DNA of 64,000 bases from assembly GCA_948567375.1 (NCBI GenBank), contig OX419760.1:58168657-58232656 (forward strand). The letters are read 5' to 3'. The position numbers were made by a program, and so were the translations under genes. Below, piece by piece: positions 35,388 through 47,335 of the stretch. Positions within the stretch are counted from its first letter, which is position 1; the number at the start of each line of letters is the position of its first letter. The DNA comes from Lunularia cruciata. Its lineage: Eukaryota > Streptophyta > Marchantiopsida > Lunulariales > Lunulariaceae. Below the pieces are notes generated by a model. That model was not told the origin of the DNA and searched no databases. It saw nothing but the letters and a program-made list of their open reading frames with translations.

Positions 35388-37300
35388 ATGGCTCCGCATT
35401 CGGACTGGCAGGATGGTAATTCGAAGGGCGAGCCTGGTTCATCCTTGCATGGAGTTACAGGTCGAGAGCCTAGTTTCCTGGCGCCAATGGGTACACTTGG
35501 CGAAGACAAAGGCGAAGTCGAAGCAACTGATCTCAGAGGGAGGAAATTCTCTCTCCCCGTCGATTCAGAACACAAAGCAAAGACCGTCAGACTCTACTCT
35601 TTTGCTGCTCCTCACATGCGGACATTTCATTTGTCGTGGGTGTCTTTTATGATCTGCTTTTTCTCCACATTTGCTGCGCCACCCCTCATGCCTGTCATTC
35701 GTGACAATCTCGGTTTAACGAAAGGGGATATCGGTAACGCTGGTATCGCTTCAGTCGCTGGTGCAGTCGTATCTCGTCTACTCATGGGTACGATTTGCGA
35801 TCTTGTCGGTCCTCGCTATGGATGTGCAATTCTGATGATGGTTACATCACCGGCCATTTTTTGCATGCCCCTCGTTTCGTCACCCCTAGGATTTATCCTG
35901 GTGCGATTCTTCATCGGTTTCTGCTTGGCAACATTCGTCTCCTGCCAGTTCTGGATGAGCTCGATGTTCAACAGCAAGATTGTTGGTCTGGCTAATGGCA
36001 CAGCAGCTGGATGGGGAAACATGGGTGGGGGCATTGTGCAACTTGTCATGCCTTTGGTTTTCGATGTCATTCGTAGGGATATTGGGTCGGAGAAATTTAC
36101 AGCTTGGCGAATTGCATTTTTCGTGCCCGGAGTGCTTCAGGTCATGATGGGGCTCCTGGTTTTGATCTTCGGCCAAGATTTACCTGACGGAAATTACTCT
36201 GAACTGAAGAGAGAAGGACAGAAGGTCAGCGACAGTTTCCAGAAGGTAAGCATTTGCGATTCTGCTATCCTCATGTCTAGAGGAACTAATGCTTCTGAGC
36301 ATTATCTTACGCCTCTCCAGTTCTTCCCATATCACAACACGCACCACAAGCAGCTAGCACTCCTCCGTCTAACGCATCAGTCTATCTAGAGTAGCTGTTG
36401 GTCCGGTACGGTGAAAATGTGTATGCTAATACGTTTCTAGCACCTAATCAACACCTTACTTCTTTCTGGTTGTGAGGGGATAACTCGTGCCTTTGAGGTT
36501 AACTAGTAGAGTTATCATTCTCTTCCTTTTGGCAGGTGTTTTTGTACGCTGTCACCAATTACCGCATCTACATCTTCGCTTTGACGTATGGCTACTGCTT
36601 CGGTGTGGAGCTCACGGTCGACAACATCATTGCTGAGTACTTCTATGATCGCTTCGACCTGAACCTTCAAACCGCTGGAATTATCGCTTCCGCATTCGGG
36701 CTCATGAATCTCTTCTCTCGTCCTCTAGGAGGAATCATATCTGATGTTGTTGCTGTCAGATGGGGAATGAGGGGTCGTCTTTGGAATCTTTGGATCATCC
36801 AAACTCTTGGTGGCATACTATGCATCGTTCTTGGTATCACTGGGGAACTAGGACCTGCAATTGCTGTTATGTTGATCTTTTCTTTCTTCGTCCAAGCCGC
36901 ATGCGGTGCTACCTTCGGTGTCATTCCTTTCATTTCCCGCAGGTCTTTGGGAATCATTTCTGGTGCTACTGGAGCAGGAGGAAACATTGGAGCTGTGGTG
37001 ACTCAAGGTATTTTCTTCATGAGCTCCAAGTACTCAACAGAAGACGGTATCATGCTCATGGGAGTCATGATAATTTGCACCACCTTACCAATCATGCTTG
37101 TGCACTTTCCACAGTGGGGCAGTATGTTCTGCCCTCCTTCAAAGTCTACTGAAGAAGATTATTATCGTAGCGAATGGAACGAGAAAGAGCAAGAAGATGG
37201 ACTTCATGAGGCCAGTATGAGATTTGCTGAAAATGCCAAGTCCGAGAGGGGTCGTCAGTCACCTCCAAGGACCACTGGAACAGGAGTAGATTCTCTGTAA
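35388..37300 (+). CDS. NRT2: NRT2-type high-affinity nitrate transporter, copy C (intact, two exons)
   Basis: Exon 1 is 35388-36245 and exon 2 is 36536-37300 with the stop; the 290-base GT-AG intron is in phase 0 and ends in a pyrimidine-rich tract and GGCAG. The product is 540 residues. Residue map: hydrophilic N-tail 1-78, helix 2 arginine R130, MFS motif [10 protein letters not shown] 134-143, nitrate signature 1 206-215 ([10 protein letters not shown]), exon joint after residue 286, R348 in SRPLGG, nitrate signature 2 429-439 ([11 protein letters not shown]), C-tail from about 480 ending in TGVDSL. All expected residues are present. Family role: plasma membrane nitrate/proton symport at low nitrate, with NAR2. 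It is divergent from NRT2-B; the leader is shared with two broken paralogues. Confidence 0.96.
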
Positions 37301-40300
37301 AATTTGACCAGGCGGAGGTAGCAGTACTAAATATGCATGCTCATGCAGCGTTGATACCCTTAAAAATTTGGATTGTCTCCTTGAAAGAACTATACATTAC
37401 CAAGAATTCCTAAATTAAAGTCACTGCTCTGTGTACAATAGTCTTTAAATATTGCACATGATACTGCAGCTGGACGCTAAGGTAATTGATGGTAGAGCAA
37501 GGAGGAGTTGTAGAATAGATGTAGAACACGATGATATCTCCTCCGTAGTCCAATTTCTGTTTCTTTTAGTCAGGCTACACTTTTAGCAAGAAAAACTACC
37601 TCATGAAGTTGGCAAAACCAGAATGTGGATAATTGCAAGACCCAAATCTGCGGTCAAGCGCCATTTCTCACCTGTGTTCAAGTACGATTTTATTTCTAGT
37701 GTAAAGCACACTATTGCTTGAACATAACATTGTTGCTTTTATTGTGCTTCTGGAATTCGAAGACGAGAATTAAAGAGTTCGGAACTTCTGGCGCCTTTTT
37801 CTTGTGCAAATACTCTGTTTTCTACTTGAATGAATCATACTATGAATGTTTTAAATTTGTAGTAACTCGAGGCTTCGGACACGTTACTTAGAGAAAGCCA
37901 ATAGGTACTCTGACAATGACTTTCCTGGATGCAAGGTCATGGTGGACAGTGAGTAAACTAAACCCGAACCGAGGCATCAAACATGTCGCTACGAGGCACA
38001 TCATTGTTAAAGTCTACCAACTTTAAACCAGAGCTTTTAAATTCTACCAACTCACTCCTGATAAAGGGTTTGAACTCATGTTATCAGCTGCAGATTCTGG
38101 TGCTTCAAGCTTGAGAGGAGCAGGAGGTTTTCATCGGGAACGATACAATCTAAGCAAACAGCTTAGAATGGAAATATGCTAGAATTAGCAGCATCCTACG
38201 AACCTTGTCTTCACCACATAGACATTGTCGAGAGAGACTGGATTTTCAGGAGTAAGCATCTTATCTTTGCGATGTAACATCGTCCAGAATGGATGGTCTC
38301 ATATACAGTGAGTATATACCGGTCATCATCTCTGCTTAGTACTTGAGTCTGTCAAACCCAAAATTGTCCAGTCAGCAAGTTCGGTGGTAGATTAAAGCCA
38401 TTTAACTTGCCATTAAACTGGATAATATGTGAAATTGGGTCAACGTTTGAAGGGCATGGATAATGCTTCACGTGGAGCGGAAGATAGGGGTGAAACATTC
38501 GGTTAGCGGAAGACTTTCAAAAAATTTATAAAATATCTTCAGCTTGACGACCAATCCATTACTCCCGCTCGTAGTTGAAATGCCAAACAGTCAAAACAAC
38601 CATTCAGGTTCTTAAATCAGCTGACATCTTCCACACAGTCGGGACGTGAAGGGATTACAAACACGATTAAATAAACGTTGTGTCGATCAAAATCTGGTGA
38701 CAATAACATGAAGATTATGTTGGGTTAGTCTTCTAATCCTATGAACTTGAAGAATCTAGTATTCTATCAGGTGTTAAGTAATAGCAACTCAAAATGGCAC
38801 TTTGTATAGAATAAATTGTAATCACATGCAGTAATACCATTTTATTGAAGACTTTTCGTGATGATATATACGAAGCAATCAACTCCTTCTTCTTTCTTAC
38901 CTTCCTTTTCTTTTTGATACTTTTACTGTACGCCGTTTCTTGAGAGTACGGGAACATGATCTTCGATAATCATAGAGCTATCGCTAGATTCTCCTAGCCT
39001 TTATTGTTTCCCTGGAGATCATGTTTGATGGCTTATCATCTTGTTTTCCATGTTTCATTGACAAGCTTTAGGCCTAGTTAACTAAAAATCGATTTCTGTC
39101 CTTCCACTTTGGTGTTTGGCACATTTCTGTTGATTAGTGGAACTTCATAGGAACACTAATCTAGTCTCAAGACAGTCGTTCTTCACATGTTCCAAGCATG
39201 ATGTCCACATGCCTGATTGTTGTTGTGGTAAAGAGTCTGGCGTGCCCTTGTGGACGCGCAGTTAACGCAAATTACTCAGACCTGCTGTCGGCTTCTAACT
39301 TACCGGTATCTTTCAGCAGCTGGTCTGATGAAGACTCCTTTCTAGCTAGTCACTAAGTAAAAACAGATCTATCTTAGACTGCTTTCTTTTCAGCTTCCTC
39401 CTACTGTCCCAGGAATTTGTTATAGGTTGATCTAGTGCTACTGTTGGCTATTGTCAGAACCTAAACATTCGTGCAATCGCGACTCACCAAAAAACTTAAG
39501 TTGGATATAAATGATCACGCTTGGGATTGGTCCATATTCGGTTACATACGATCATCTAGTCTACCAGTCTAAGAGCAATTAAGGTCACATATTACATGAA
39601 CCGAAGATTTTTCGTTCTGATGATATGACCACACATTGTCAAGTTATAGGACTTACATAGGAATTCAAGGGTGTACAAACTAAGTCCCTATGGGATTGAT
39701 AACAGGGCTACCGCAATGAAGGTATCGCGGTGCTTCAGGCATGTAGTAACACCTTGATTGAGATCATAATCCACAATTTGAAATTCAAGCAAGTTCAACT
39801 GTCATGTCAAAGGAATTGTTCAGTACAGGTTTGGCTCAAGCAGTCCACAAAACCTTAAATTAAGCGAGGTAAACATGTACCTCCCGTGTAGCTTGAATAG
39901 GTATCCAGATACTGCAGAAAATACTCAATTGCTGTACCAGATTGCAATGGGGCATATTACAGAACATCATTACTCGCGAAACCATTCGAAATTAAGCAGG
40001 AGAGTCTCATCAGGCTTCGAAATCTTTAGTAGCTTCGAGTGATTGACTACAAAGGCAACAGTCAAAGTGAGAAGCACCAGCTCCGATTTCCTTAACACTA
40101 TTTATGCAGGTACTACATTCTTTATACCCGAATCCTAGTCAAGACGTTCACGAATTGTGGCGATCAGATAACAGAACGCAGCAAGGCCTATGCATTCTGC
40201 AACTGCTACAAGCTCCGCTACGTTCATTCTCGCTGCCAACTAATTAAGTATATTGTCAAGCTTGCGCACTTTCTATACATACTGTCACAAAACCTACTCT

Positions 40301-40585
40301 ATTTTCGACGTCCTTAGAACTAACGACAGTACAGACAGATGTGAATCGCAAGCCCCGCTATCTAAATTCCGACTATGCATATCTAGACTAACCCAAGGCC
40401 TTGCGATTTTATGTAACGGAAGCTGAGCCACCGCCAATAACATGAGGAGCTGCAAGTGATGTCTCCGGGTCCATCAGTTGTCCTCATCCCGGTGTCCGGA
40501 AATTGGTTGTCATGTCCAATCTGGTTGCAGATGTGACAGCTCCAAATCCATGGTAGTCAGCCTATGTGCTTCTTACGCGTTTCCC
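37301..40585. other. Intergenic, no gene recognised
   Basis: The 3' untranslated region of NRT2-C is at the start. The rest holds only short open frames of no recognisable family. No RNA gene or element end seen. Confidence 0.4.
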
Positions 40586-41210
40586 TCAAATGCTCTCCAG
40601 GGCTAGAATGAAAAGCAATGACCCAATGGAGAAAGCAGAGAATATGGCAGCACAAATATCTATAGTTGCATACCTTCCTGAAATGGGTTCAATCGAGATC
40701 AAATTGATATTCTTCGCTTCGTTGGTAGTCTGTCCAAAGGCCACCGTGGTATCTTCTGGATTCAGAACGTATGCGCGTACGTGGTACACAGCTCCCGGCA
40801 CATCTTTGGTGATCCTCCACTCAGTGCTATTTCCCACAGAGTTGTACTTCTGCGAAAGGATGTCCTTTACGCAGGTCTTATCCTTCTGAAAGTCATTGTT
40901 GGTTTTCCTCCATCCACGTTCAGTCTGGCTAATAGGCGCATAACAAAGTTTAGATTTACCTCCGAGTATAATGCATTAAACCCAGGAGCTGCTCCCTCCG
41001 TGGCATTCAGACTCCACCTGATTGCGAGGAGTCCATCACCACTTTGACAAGGCCAGTGGGAGGAACTTGATTTTGATTTTCAGCTTCAACAAGAGTTCTC
41101 GGCAGGGAAGGCAAAAACCTGTCTATTGACGAGGCTTGACAAAGCGAACACTGTAAACACAGCAGCGAAAATTATAGACGCCAATGTGGACCGTGTGGAA
41201 CTTAAGCTTC
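40586..41210 (-). pseudogene. NAR2: Broken NAR2/NRT3 copy 2
   Basis: Nearly the whole gene is recognisable on the minus strand: a decayed signal peptide region (41195-41120), QVPPTGLVKV (41070-41040), LLAIRWSLNATEGAAPG (41030-40980), KLCYAPISQTERGWRKT (40950-40905), KDKTCVKD, NSTEWRITKDVPGA, and the membrane span IDICAAIFSAFSIGSLL (40640-40590). Frame changes occur near 41041 and near 40950 (one base lost at each) and in the signal peptide region around 41110; the start codon aligned with the intact gene is missing. From about 40948 down to the stop the frame is open. It is head to head with the broken NRT2 at 41900, about 690 bases apart. Confidence 0.9.
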
Positions 41211-41899
41211 GATACTGTCATAACTTGGAATTGCCGGGTTTTATAGCTTCTCGACATGTAAAAGAACTTTCACACAACGGGAAACCAACGATCTCCACAG
41301 TGCAAACTATTGAGTACGTCTTGTACCGAATCATGGGAGAAGTGCAAACGTAGCACTCTGCAACAAAGTTCCCTCGACTTATGGAGAAATGGCTGTTATA
41401 CCTGCCAGAAGGACCGTAGGAATGGGAGCTTCAAGGCGACGAAGGAGCCAAATTTGGAACCTGAACAATAAAAGCGTTGGAGGGTTTGACAGAGATAAAC
41501 AGGACGCCACAGTTCTGTCACTCGATATGGCTGATAGGTACAGTTTGTTGCAACGTTGCGAAATGCAGCGAGCCTGTGAGTAGCATATAGAGAAGAGCAA
41601 CTCATACTCATTTCCATCGGCTCTATTCAGCATTTGTCTCCTCTTCAGCACTCAAAGTTCAAATCCCGAACTTGAGTCAAGAAGAGGTGACTGGCTGTTG
41701 AGACAAACAGCTCACCTGAAGAATTTCCTTTCATTAACTCAAGTTTGACAGTTGAGATTGAGCAGCAGATTGAACGACAATTATACGATCGTTCCAATAC
41801 CAAATCCGCAGATGTAGAGCTAAATTTCTGCAATCCACCTGAGTACGTTTTAGCTCCAGCTCAACTTAAAGTGGCTTTCTGAGCACGGTTCAATTCACC
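41211..41899. promoter_or_regulatory. Upstream region of the decayed NAR2/NRT2 pair
   Basis: Lies between two divergent pseudogenes. The stretch at about 41645-41711 (GAGTCAAGAAGAGGTGACTG followed by GAGACAAACAG) matches the leader block of NRT2-C at 35176-35238. A weak TATA-like CATATAGA occurs near 41585. No coding sequence is recognised. Confidence 0.5.
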
Positions 41900-43690
41900 A
41901 TGGCTCCAAATACTAATTGGCAGGACGGGAATGCTAAGGGAGATCCTGGCACTTCCTTGCATGGAGTTACAGGTCGAAAGCCTGTTTCCTGGCAGCTATG
42001 GAAACGCTGGGCGAGGGCAAAGGTGAGGTCGAAGCAACAGGTATGAAAGGAAAGGTCGCCCTTCCTGTGGACTCTGAACACAAGGCGAAGCCTGTCAGAC
42101 TCCACTCTGTTGCTGCTCCCCACATGCGGACATTTCATTTGTCCTGGATCTCTTCGCGATTTACTTCTTCTGCACGTTTGCCGCGCCTCCCCTCATGCCT
42201 ATCATCCGTGACAATCTCGGTCTGAAAAAGGGTGACATCAGTAACGCCGGTATTGCCTCAGTTGCTGGTGCAGTTGTATCTCGTCTTCTCAAGGGTACAA
42301 TTTGCGTTCTCGTGGGCCCTCGCTACGGATGTGGAATTCTCATGATGACAACAGCCCCTGCTATTTTGTGCATGCCTCTTGTTTCCACACCGCTTGGATT
42401 TATTCTGGTGCGATTCTTCATTGGTTTCTGTTTGGCGACGTTCGTGTCCTGCCAGTTCTGGATGAGCTCCATGTTCAATAGTAAAATTGTTGGTCTGGCT
42501 AATGGCACAGCCGCTGGATGGGGAAACATGGGTGGTGGAATCGTCCAGTTTATTATGCCTTTGATTTTCGACATCATCCGTAGGGACATTGGCTCTGAGA
42601 AGTTCACAGCCTGGCAAATTGCTTTCTCTGTTCCTGGCGTGCTCCAGTTCATGATGGGACTGCTCGTTCTGACCCTCGGCCAAGATTTACCAGGCGGAAA
42701 TTTCTCTGCACTAAAAAGAGAGGGACAGAAGGTCAACGACAGCTTCCAGAAGGTAACCGTTTGCAAATGTGTCATCCACGTGCCTAGCGGAATTAATTCT
42801 TCTGCATAAAATGTAGCAATCTCCAGTTTAAATTTCCTGCATACAAGATGCTTTGGCCTTCAACTTTACTACTTGGAAGATCCCTGATGGTCAAAATGAG
42901 TTTGAATTAACGAGTTTTGTTTCCACATATACTCTGGCAGGTGTTTTTGTACGCTGTCACCAATTACCGCACCTACATTTTCGCCTTGACATACGGCTAC
43001 TGCTTCAGCGTGGGGCTCACAGTCGACAACATTATTGCTGAGTACTTCTATGATCGATACGACTTCAACCTTCAGGCGGCTGGAATCATCGCTTCCACAT
43101 TCGGGCTCATGAATCTGGTCTCTCGTCCATTCGGAGGGGTCATTTCTGATCTAGTCGCTGTCAGATGGGGAATGAGGGGACGTCTCTGGAATCTTTGGAT
43201 CATTCAAACTCTTGGTGGTGCTCTCTGGATCGTTCTTGGTCTCACCCGGCAGCTTGAACCCGCAATTGCAGTCATGTTGATCTTCTCTTTCTTTGTTCAA
43301 GCCGCATGCGGAGCTACCTTCGGTTTCATCCCATTCATCTCCCGAAGATCTTTGGAAATCATTTCGGGTGCCACATGAGCGGGAGGAAACGTGGGAGCTG
43401 TAGTGACGCATGGCATCTTCTTCATGAGTTCCAAGTACACAACCGAGGATGGAATCATGATCATTGCTTGCACTCTACCGATTGTGTTCGTCTACTTGCC
43501 ACAGTGGGGTGGCATGCTCTGCCCCCCATCAAAAACAACCGAGGAAGAATACTACGTCAGTGAATAGAGCGAGAAGGAGCAGGCAAATGAACTCCATCAC
43601 GCGAGCGTGCGATTTGCCGAAAACGCCAAGTCCGAGAGGGGTCGCCAATCGCCCACAAGAACCACCGGATCAGGAGTAGATTCTCTGTAG
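41900..43690 (+). pseudogene. NRT2: Broken NRT2 copy, recently decayed
   Basis: Exon 1 (41900-42752) and exon 2 (42941-43690) have intact splice sites (AAG|GTAACC, CTGGCAG|GTG) and a 188-base intron. The start [11 protein letters not shown] is intact. One base is lost near 41990 and another near 42155, putting the first helix out of frame; from 42195 exon 1 is in frame through [18 protein letters not shown]. The MFS loop motif has become [10 protein letters not shown] (D changed to V). Exon 2 has a TGA at 43376 inside signature 2, a TAG at 43565 in the C-tail, and a five-codon deletion in DGIM(LMGVM). The normal TAG follows GVDSL. Otherwise close to the intact copies, which suggests recent loss. 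Paired with broken NAR2 copy 2. Confidence 0.95.
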
Positions 43691-44115
43691 TTAATCAAAC
43701 ATATCGGAGTATGCTGCAACATCTCATGCAACTTCAGCTTCAGTACACCTAATCCAAGCTCTCTCCTCGACATCTTCAACACATCTCCATTCAATTTCGT
43801 ACGTTCTTACGGTCGATGCAAAAGTGGCAACACGATGCTACATGCTACAAAGCCATCGCGAGACATACGATTGTTCCTCTTCTCCGACTACACTTGGTGC
43901 TTAACTGACCTTCAGTGCTTGGAGTTTAGAGTTTCTTGTGGATCAGGTTGTATCATGTACGTAGAGGTAGACAAGCAGATACAAACTAAGTGATAGTGAA
44001 CTAGGCCTTACTTTTCTACCGTTGTCGTAGGAGAGAATTAACTGAGGAGGTTCTTCCATGTGTGGAAGGAAACACGTTCATAGCTTCTGAGCTATAGACT
44101 AGTGACAAATTGATG
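43691..44115. other. Intergenic after the NRT2 pseudogene
   Basis: Nothing recognised; right edge of the nitrate cluster. Confidence 0.4.
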
Positions 44116-44335
44116 TGGATTGTGGTAGAAAACACGCTCTTGAGAACCTCTCGCAATAGCACATCATAAATCCCATTAAGGAAATAATGTAAGGACGACA
44201 GAGAACTGTAAATGACGTGGTTCACTTCCTAAATGACGGGGTGCATTTCCTGTTTGGAAGCTACCCCCAACGCTGAAACAGGTTCACCCCACCTTTATAT
44301 TTTTATATATATATATATAAATAAAGGTGGGGATA
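44116..44335 (-). repeat. Partial copia LTR, reverse orientation
   Basis: The minus strand reads GAACCTGTTTCAGC, GGTAGCTTCC, GAAGTGAACCACGT and GATGTGCTATTGCGAGAGG in the order found in the second half of the 14521 copia LTR, after a TA run (44310-44322). It is a decayed LTR end, solo or truncated, of the same family; no internal region accompanies it. Confidence 0.75.
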
Positions 44336-45399
44336 GTTCTTCGTCACTGTCATTTGGCTGAATTCTTATCCGGACCTGCGGGACTTCCTGAATATGATCA
44401 CTCAAGATATCTAGTCACTTTAATTTTTGCATCTCCCGCACCCTACCGTTTCATTAGTCGCGTTTGCGCTTGACTGGCATAGTCTTCAATAATAATCAAG
44501 CGACAAGCGAAACATAACAGATTGTAGTACTGTTTTACTTTCATGATTGTGTGTGACAAGTAAATGTGACATGACCTTCTCCTTTAGCGACGAGGAAAGA
44601 ATAAACGATCATTGGCAATCCACGAAAAGGAGGGGAGGGAATGAAGAAACTGGCAGCAATTGCAAATGAGAGTTATGCAAATGTAGCTTGATTTCTGTCG
44701 CAACCTTATCGTGTTGAGGTCTCAACTTAGATGAGGAAAATTTTAGTCGTAAAAAATGTACAGATCGTCCAATCAGACCTCCACCCTCAAGTCTCAATCT
44801 CTACTGCTTTTCAAATCTTCAGATATTTTCTCTCACATTTTCCTGTCAAGTGAAGTAACGACTACCACCCATGGTGTGGAACGGAATTGGAAACTATTCC
44901 TTCATCAATGTACGAACGGCTAAGACTCGGAATCTTAATCTCCTGAGTTGATGTCGAAACATCTTCTTTGCAGTTTAATGATGATCTCTGTTTATAATTT
45001 ACACTACCATGGTTTTCTTGTGGTTTCCTTATGAGAATTACTGTTATTGCGAACTAACTCTATAGTGGAAAATCATATATAATTTATTATTCCGTTTTTG
45101 AATGTGAAATTAGTCTTAGACTGCATTAATATAAATTACGTTTCTTATGAAATGTTATGGTTTCGAACTGGGTCAACCGATTGTAGTGCTCATAAATTAC
45201 AGCATTTGAATATTTTTATCTGGATTTACATACTCATCACAAATTTTCATTGTCATTTAGTTTAATTTATGATCTAAAATCACAAAGGTTAGACTAGTAG
45301 GACTTTAGCTGTATCCACAGCACTTAAATTTTGATTTCCTTCCAATTTCTACATTAAAAATATTTTCTTGGAAACATGTAGAATGAGTCTAGATTTCAA
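44336..45399. other. Intergenic, nothing recognised
   Basis: AT-rich DNA without recognisable genes or element ends. Confidence 0.35.
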
Positions 45400-47330
45400 A
45401 TGGGTTACATGGCCAAGTATCAAGGTGGGAAGCAAAGTTGTGCAAAGAAGGAGATGAGAAGCAGTCAGAGAAGTGTGGAATATTGGGGTCCTTCTACATG
45501 TTTAATACTTGGAGTGCTGAGGAATCATTTGGTGTGCTGGCAGGTGATGCGGCACTCAGACTGCTGATAGGTGAGGCATACAAGCCTGAGTGCCAAGTGC
45601 TACCTTGGCACAAGAACATGCAATTTGAACTTGCCGCCAAGGGCTGTTACCTACAAGATAACCGTTGGCACTAGGCGTGCAAGTTTGTCACAAGGGAAAG
45701 TGATGGGGAAATGGATTTTGGCACATGGGAGAGTGACTTTGAACCAAGGACAACATGCATAGACCTTTGCCTTCATAATGGCAAGGGCCTAAATACTCTA
45801 TAACTGTAAGTGTGCTGAGGAATGACCAGGAATTGGGTGTATAAATTGAAGTGTGTGGGTAGCATTGGCACTTTTTGCAAATCCATCTATCCTCTCAGCT
45901 GATTGAGTAGTGTCCTATGCATTTTCATGGAGAAGTGAGTTATTATGGGTTTTCTTGGCACTTGGTGTGATTTTGGGTACTCTAAGTGAATTGAGGAACT
46001 TGGCATAGTAGATCAGTAAGTTGTAGAAACCTTTTGTGTGCAGGAGCCATGGTAGTCACTCCAAAAACGTACATGACGGCATCTAAGGCCATCTTAGATC
46101 CCCTACTGTCAACAAATGTGCATTGTTCTATATGATGGATGTGATTAAAAGTAAGCACTTGGGATTCCTCCTTTGAAATTGGGAGTGATCCGGTTTCCAT
46201 ATTATCCATGAAATGAGGCCAAATAAGAGAAAATTTCAGAGGGAATGAGAGGTAACCCACTCAACTAGACAAAGGACCACTACCAAATGGTTTTGGGCCC
46301 AGATGTTGGGTTTGCAAGAGAAATGACCACAGATAGTTAGTTTGTAGACAAAAAACTTACCTTTGAAGTCAAGAGCCATTTCAATAGCAAGCGCTCCAAG
46401 AATAAAGGATGGAGTGTGGTCAGTTACAAGGACCTTATACAAAGAGCCATTGTAGAAGCAATTATGAAGCTCTTTAAATAGAAAAGAAACCAACTTGACT
46501 AATGGCTAAGCAATGTTTTTGGATTACATGTATTCAAGAGAGCTTGTAGATTGAACAAAGATTTTTGACAAGCAGTGCAAGCTCGTGCACCAAGACTTTG
46601 AATACAAAGGAAGAGCCACCTAAATTGCTCCTTGTGTTGTGCATTACTATATGGGAACCAACCTGCTAATGAAGGAAGAGAGAAAGGGATTCCCCTCACA
46701 TTTCCATCCTCCAAATTATTTTGAATGGTAACCTGAAGGACGTACACAAATTGGCAAGTATTGGCTGACCGATGCTAAGTTTGCAGAGACAGGCCAATTT
46801 GTACCTGTAGGTGAAAAACTAGCCTTGCTAAAGGCTCTACAGAGTTTCCTCTCCAAATCCTTTGGCAACACCACACCAAAGAAGAGGCCACTTGCTCCAG
46901 CAAAGCAGTCAAAGGTGAGTACCCAGATTGTTGAAGTGTCCTCTTTAAAAGATGAGGCCAAGGACACTGAAGTAGATGGAGATGGAAATGAGGACAAAGA
47001 AGAGCAAGGATCCTTCACTTTGCAAGGATCAACCTCCATTTCAGAAGACAAGGATGAAGGAGAAGAAACTTGGGAGGATGCCCAGTCTACTCCACAAGTG
47101 CAACACCAAGATATAAATGAGTGCCATGCAGATGAAGAGGAGCACATGATGGAAGAAGTGGCAATATGAAAGCAAGCGCCATTGTATTAGAGTAGGCCAG
47201 TACCTCTTCCTTGACTGGCTTTGCATTGTGGATGCCTTTTGTTTTGGCTCACAATTTTATCAATTGGAGCCAATTCCCTGTCCTATGGTATTGCAAGAAG
47301 ATCTCCTTATACTTCTTGGTCTACGTTGCA
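45400..47330 (+). other. Unclassified repeat-like coding remains, acidic tail
   Basis: Protein-like plus-strand stretches at 45438-45674 and 46740-47169. The latter has a basic patch (TTPKKRPLAPAKQSK) followed by a strongly acidic tail (DKDEGEETWED). Minus-strand frames at 45982-46493 are also long. No domain is recognised. Style and setting resemble the unclassified region at 11.6-12.9 kb, so both may be parts of unclassified elements; this is not proven. Confidence 0.3.
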
Positions 47331-47335
47331 TGTTT

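Noticed and set aside
45982-46747. Minus-strand open frames as host genes
   Set aside because: Several overlapping frames on both strands without recognisable domains in repeat-like DNA; kept only as part of an unclassified region.
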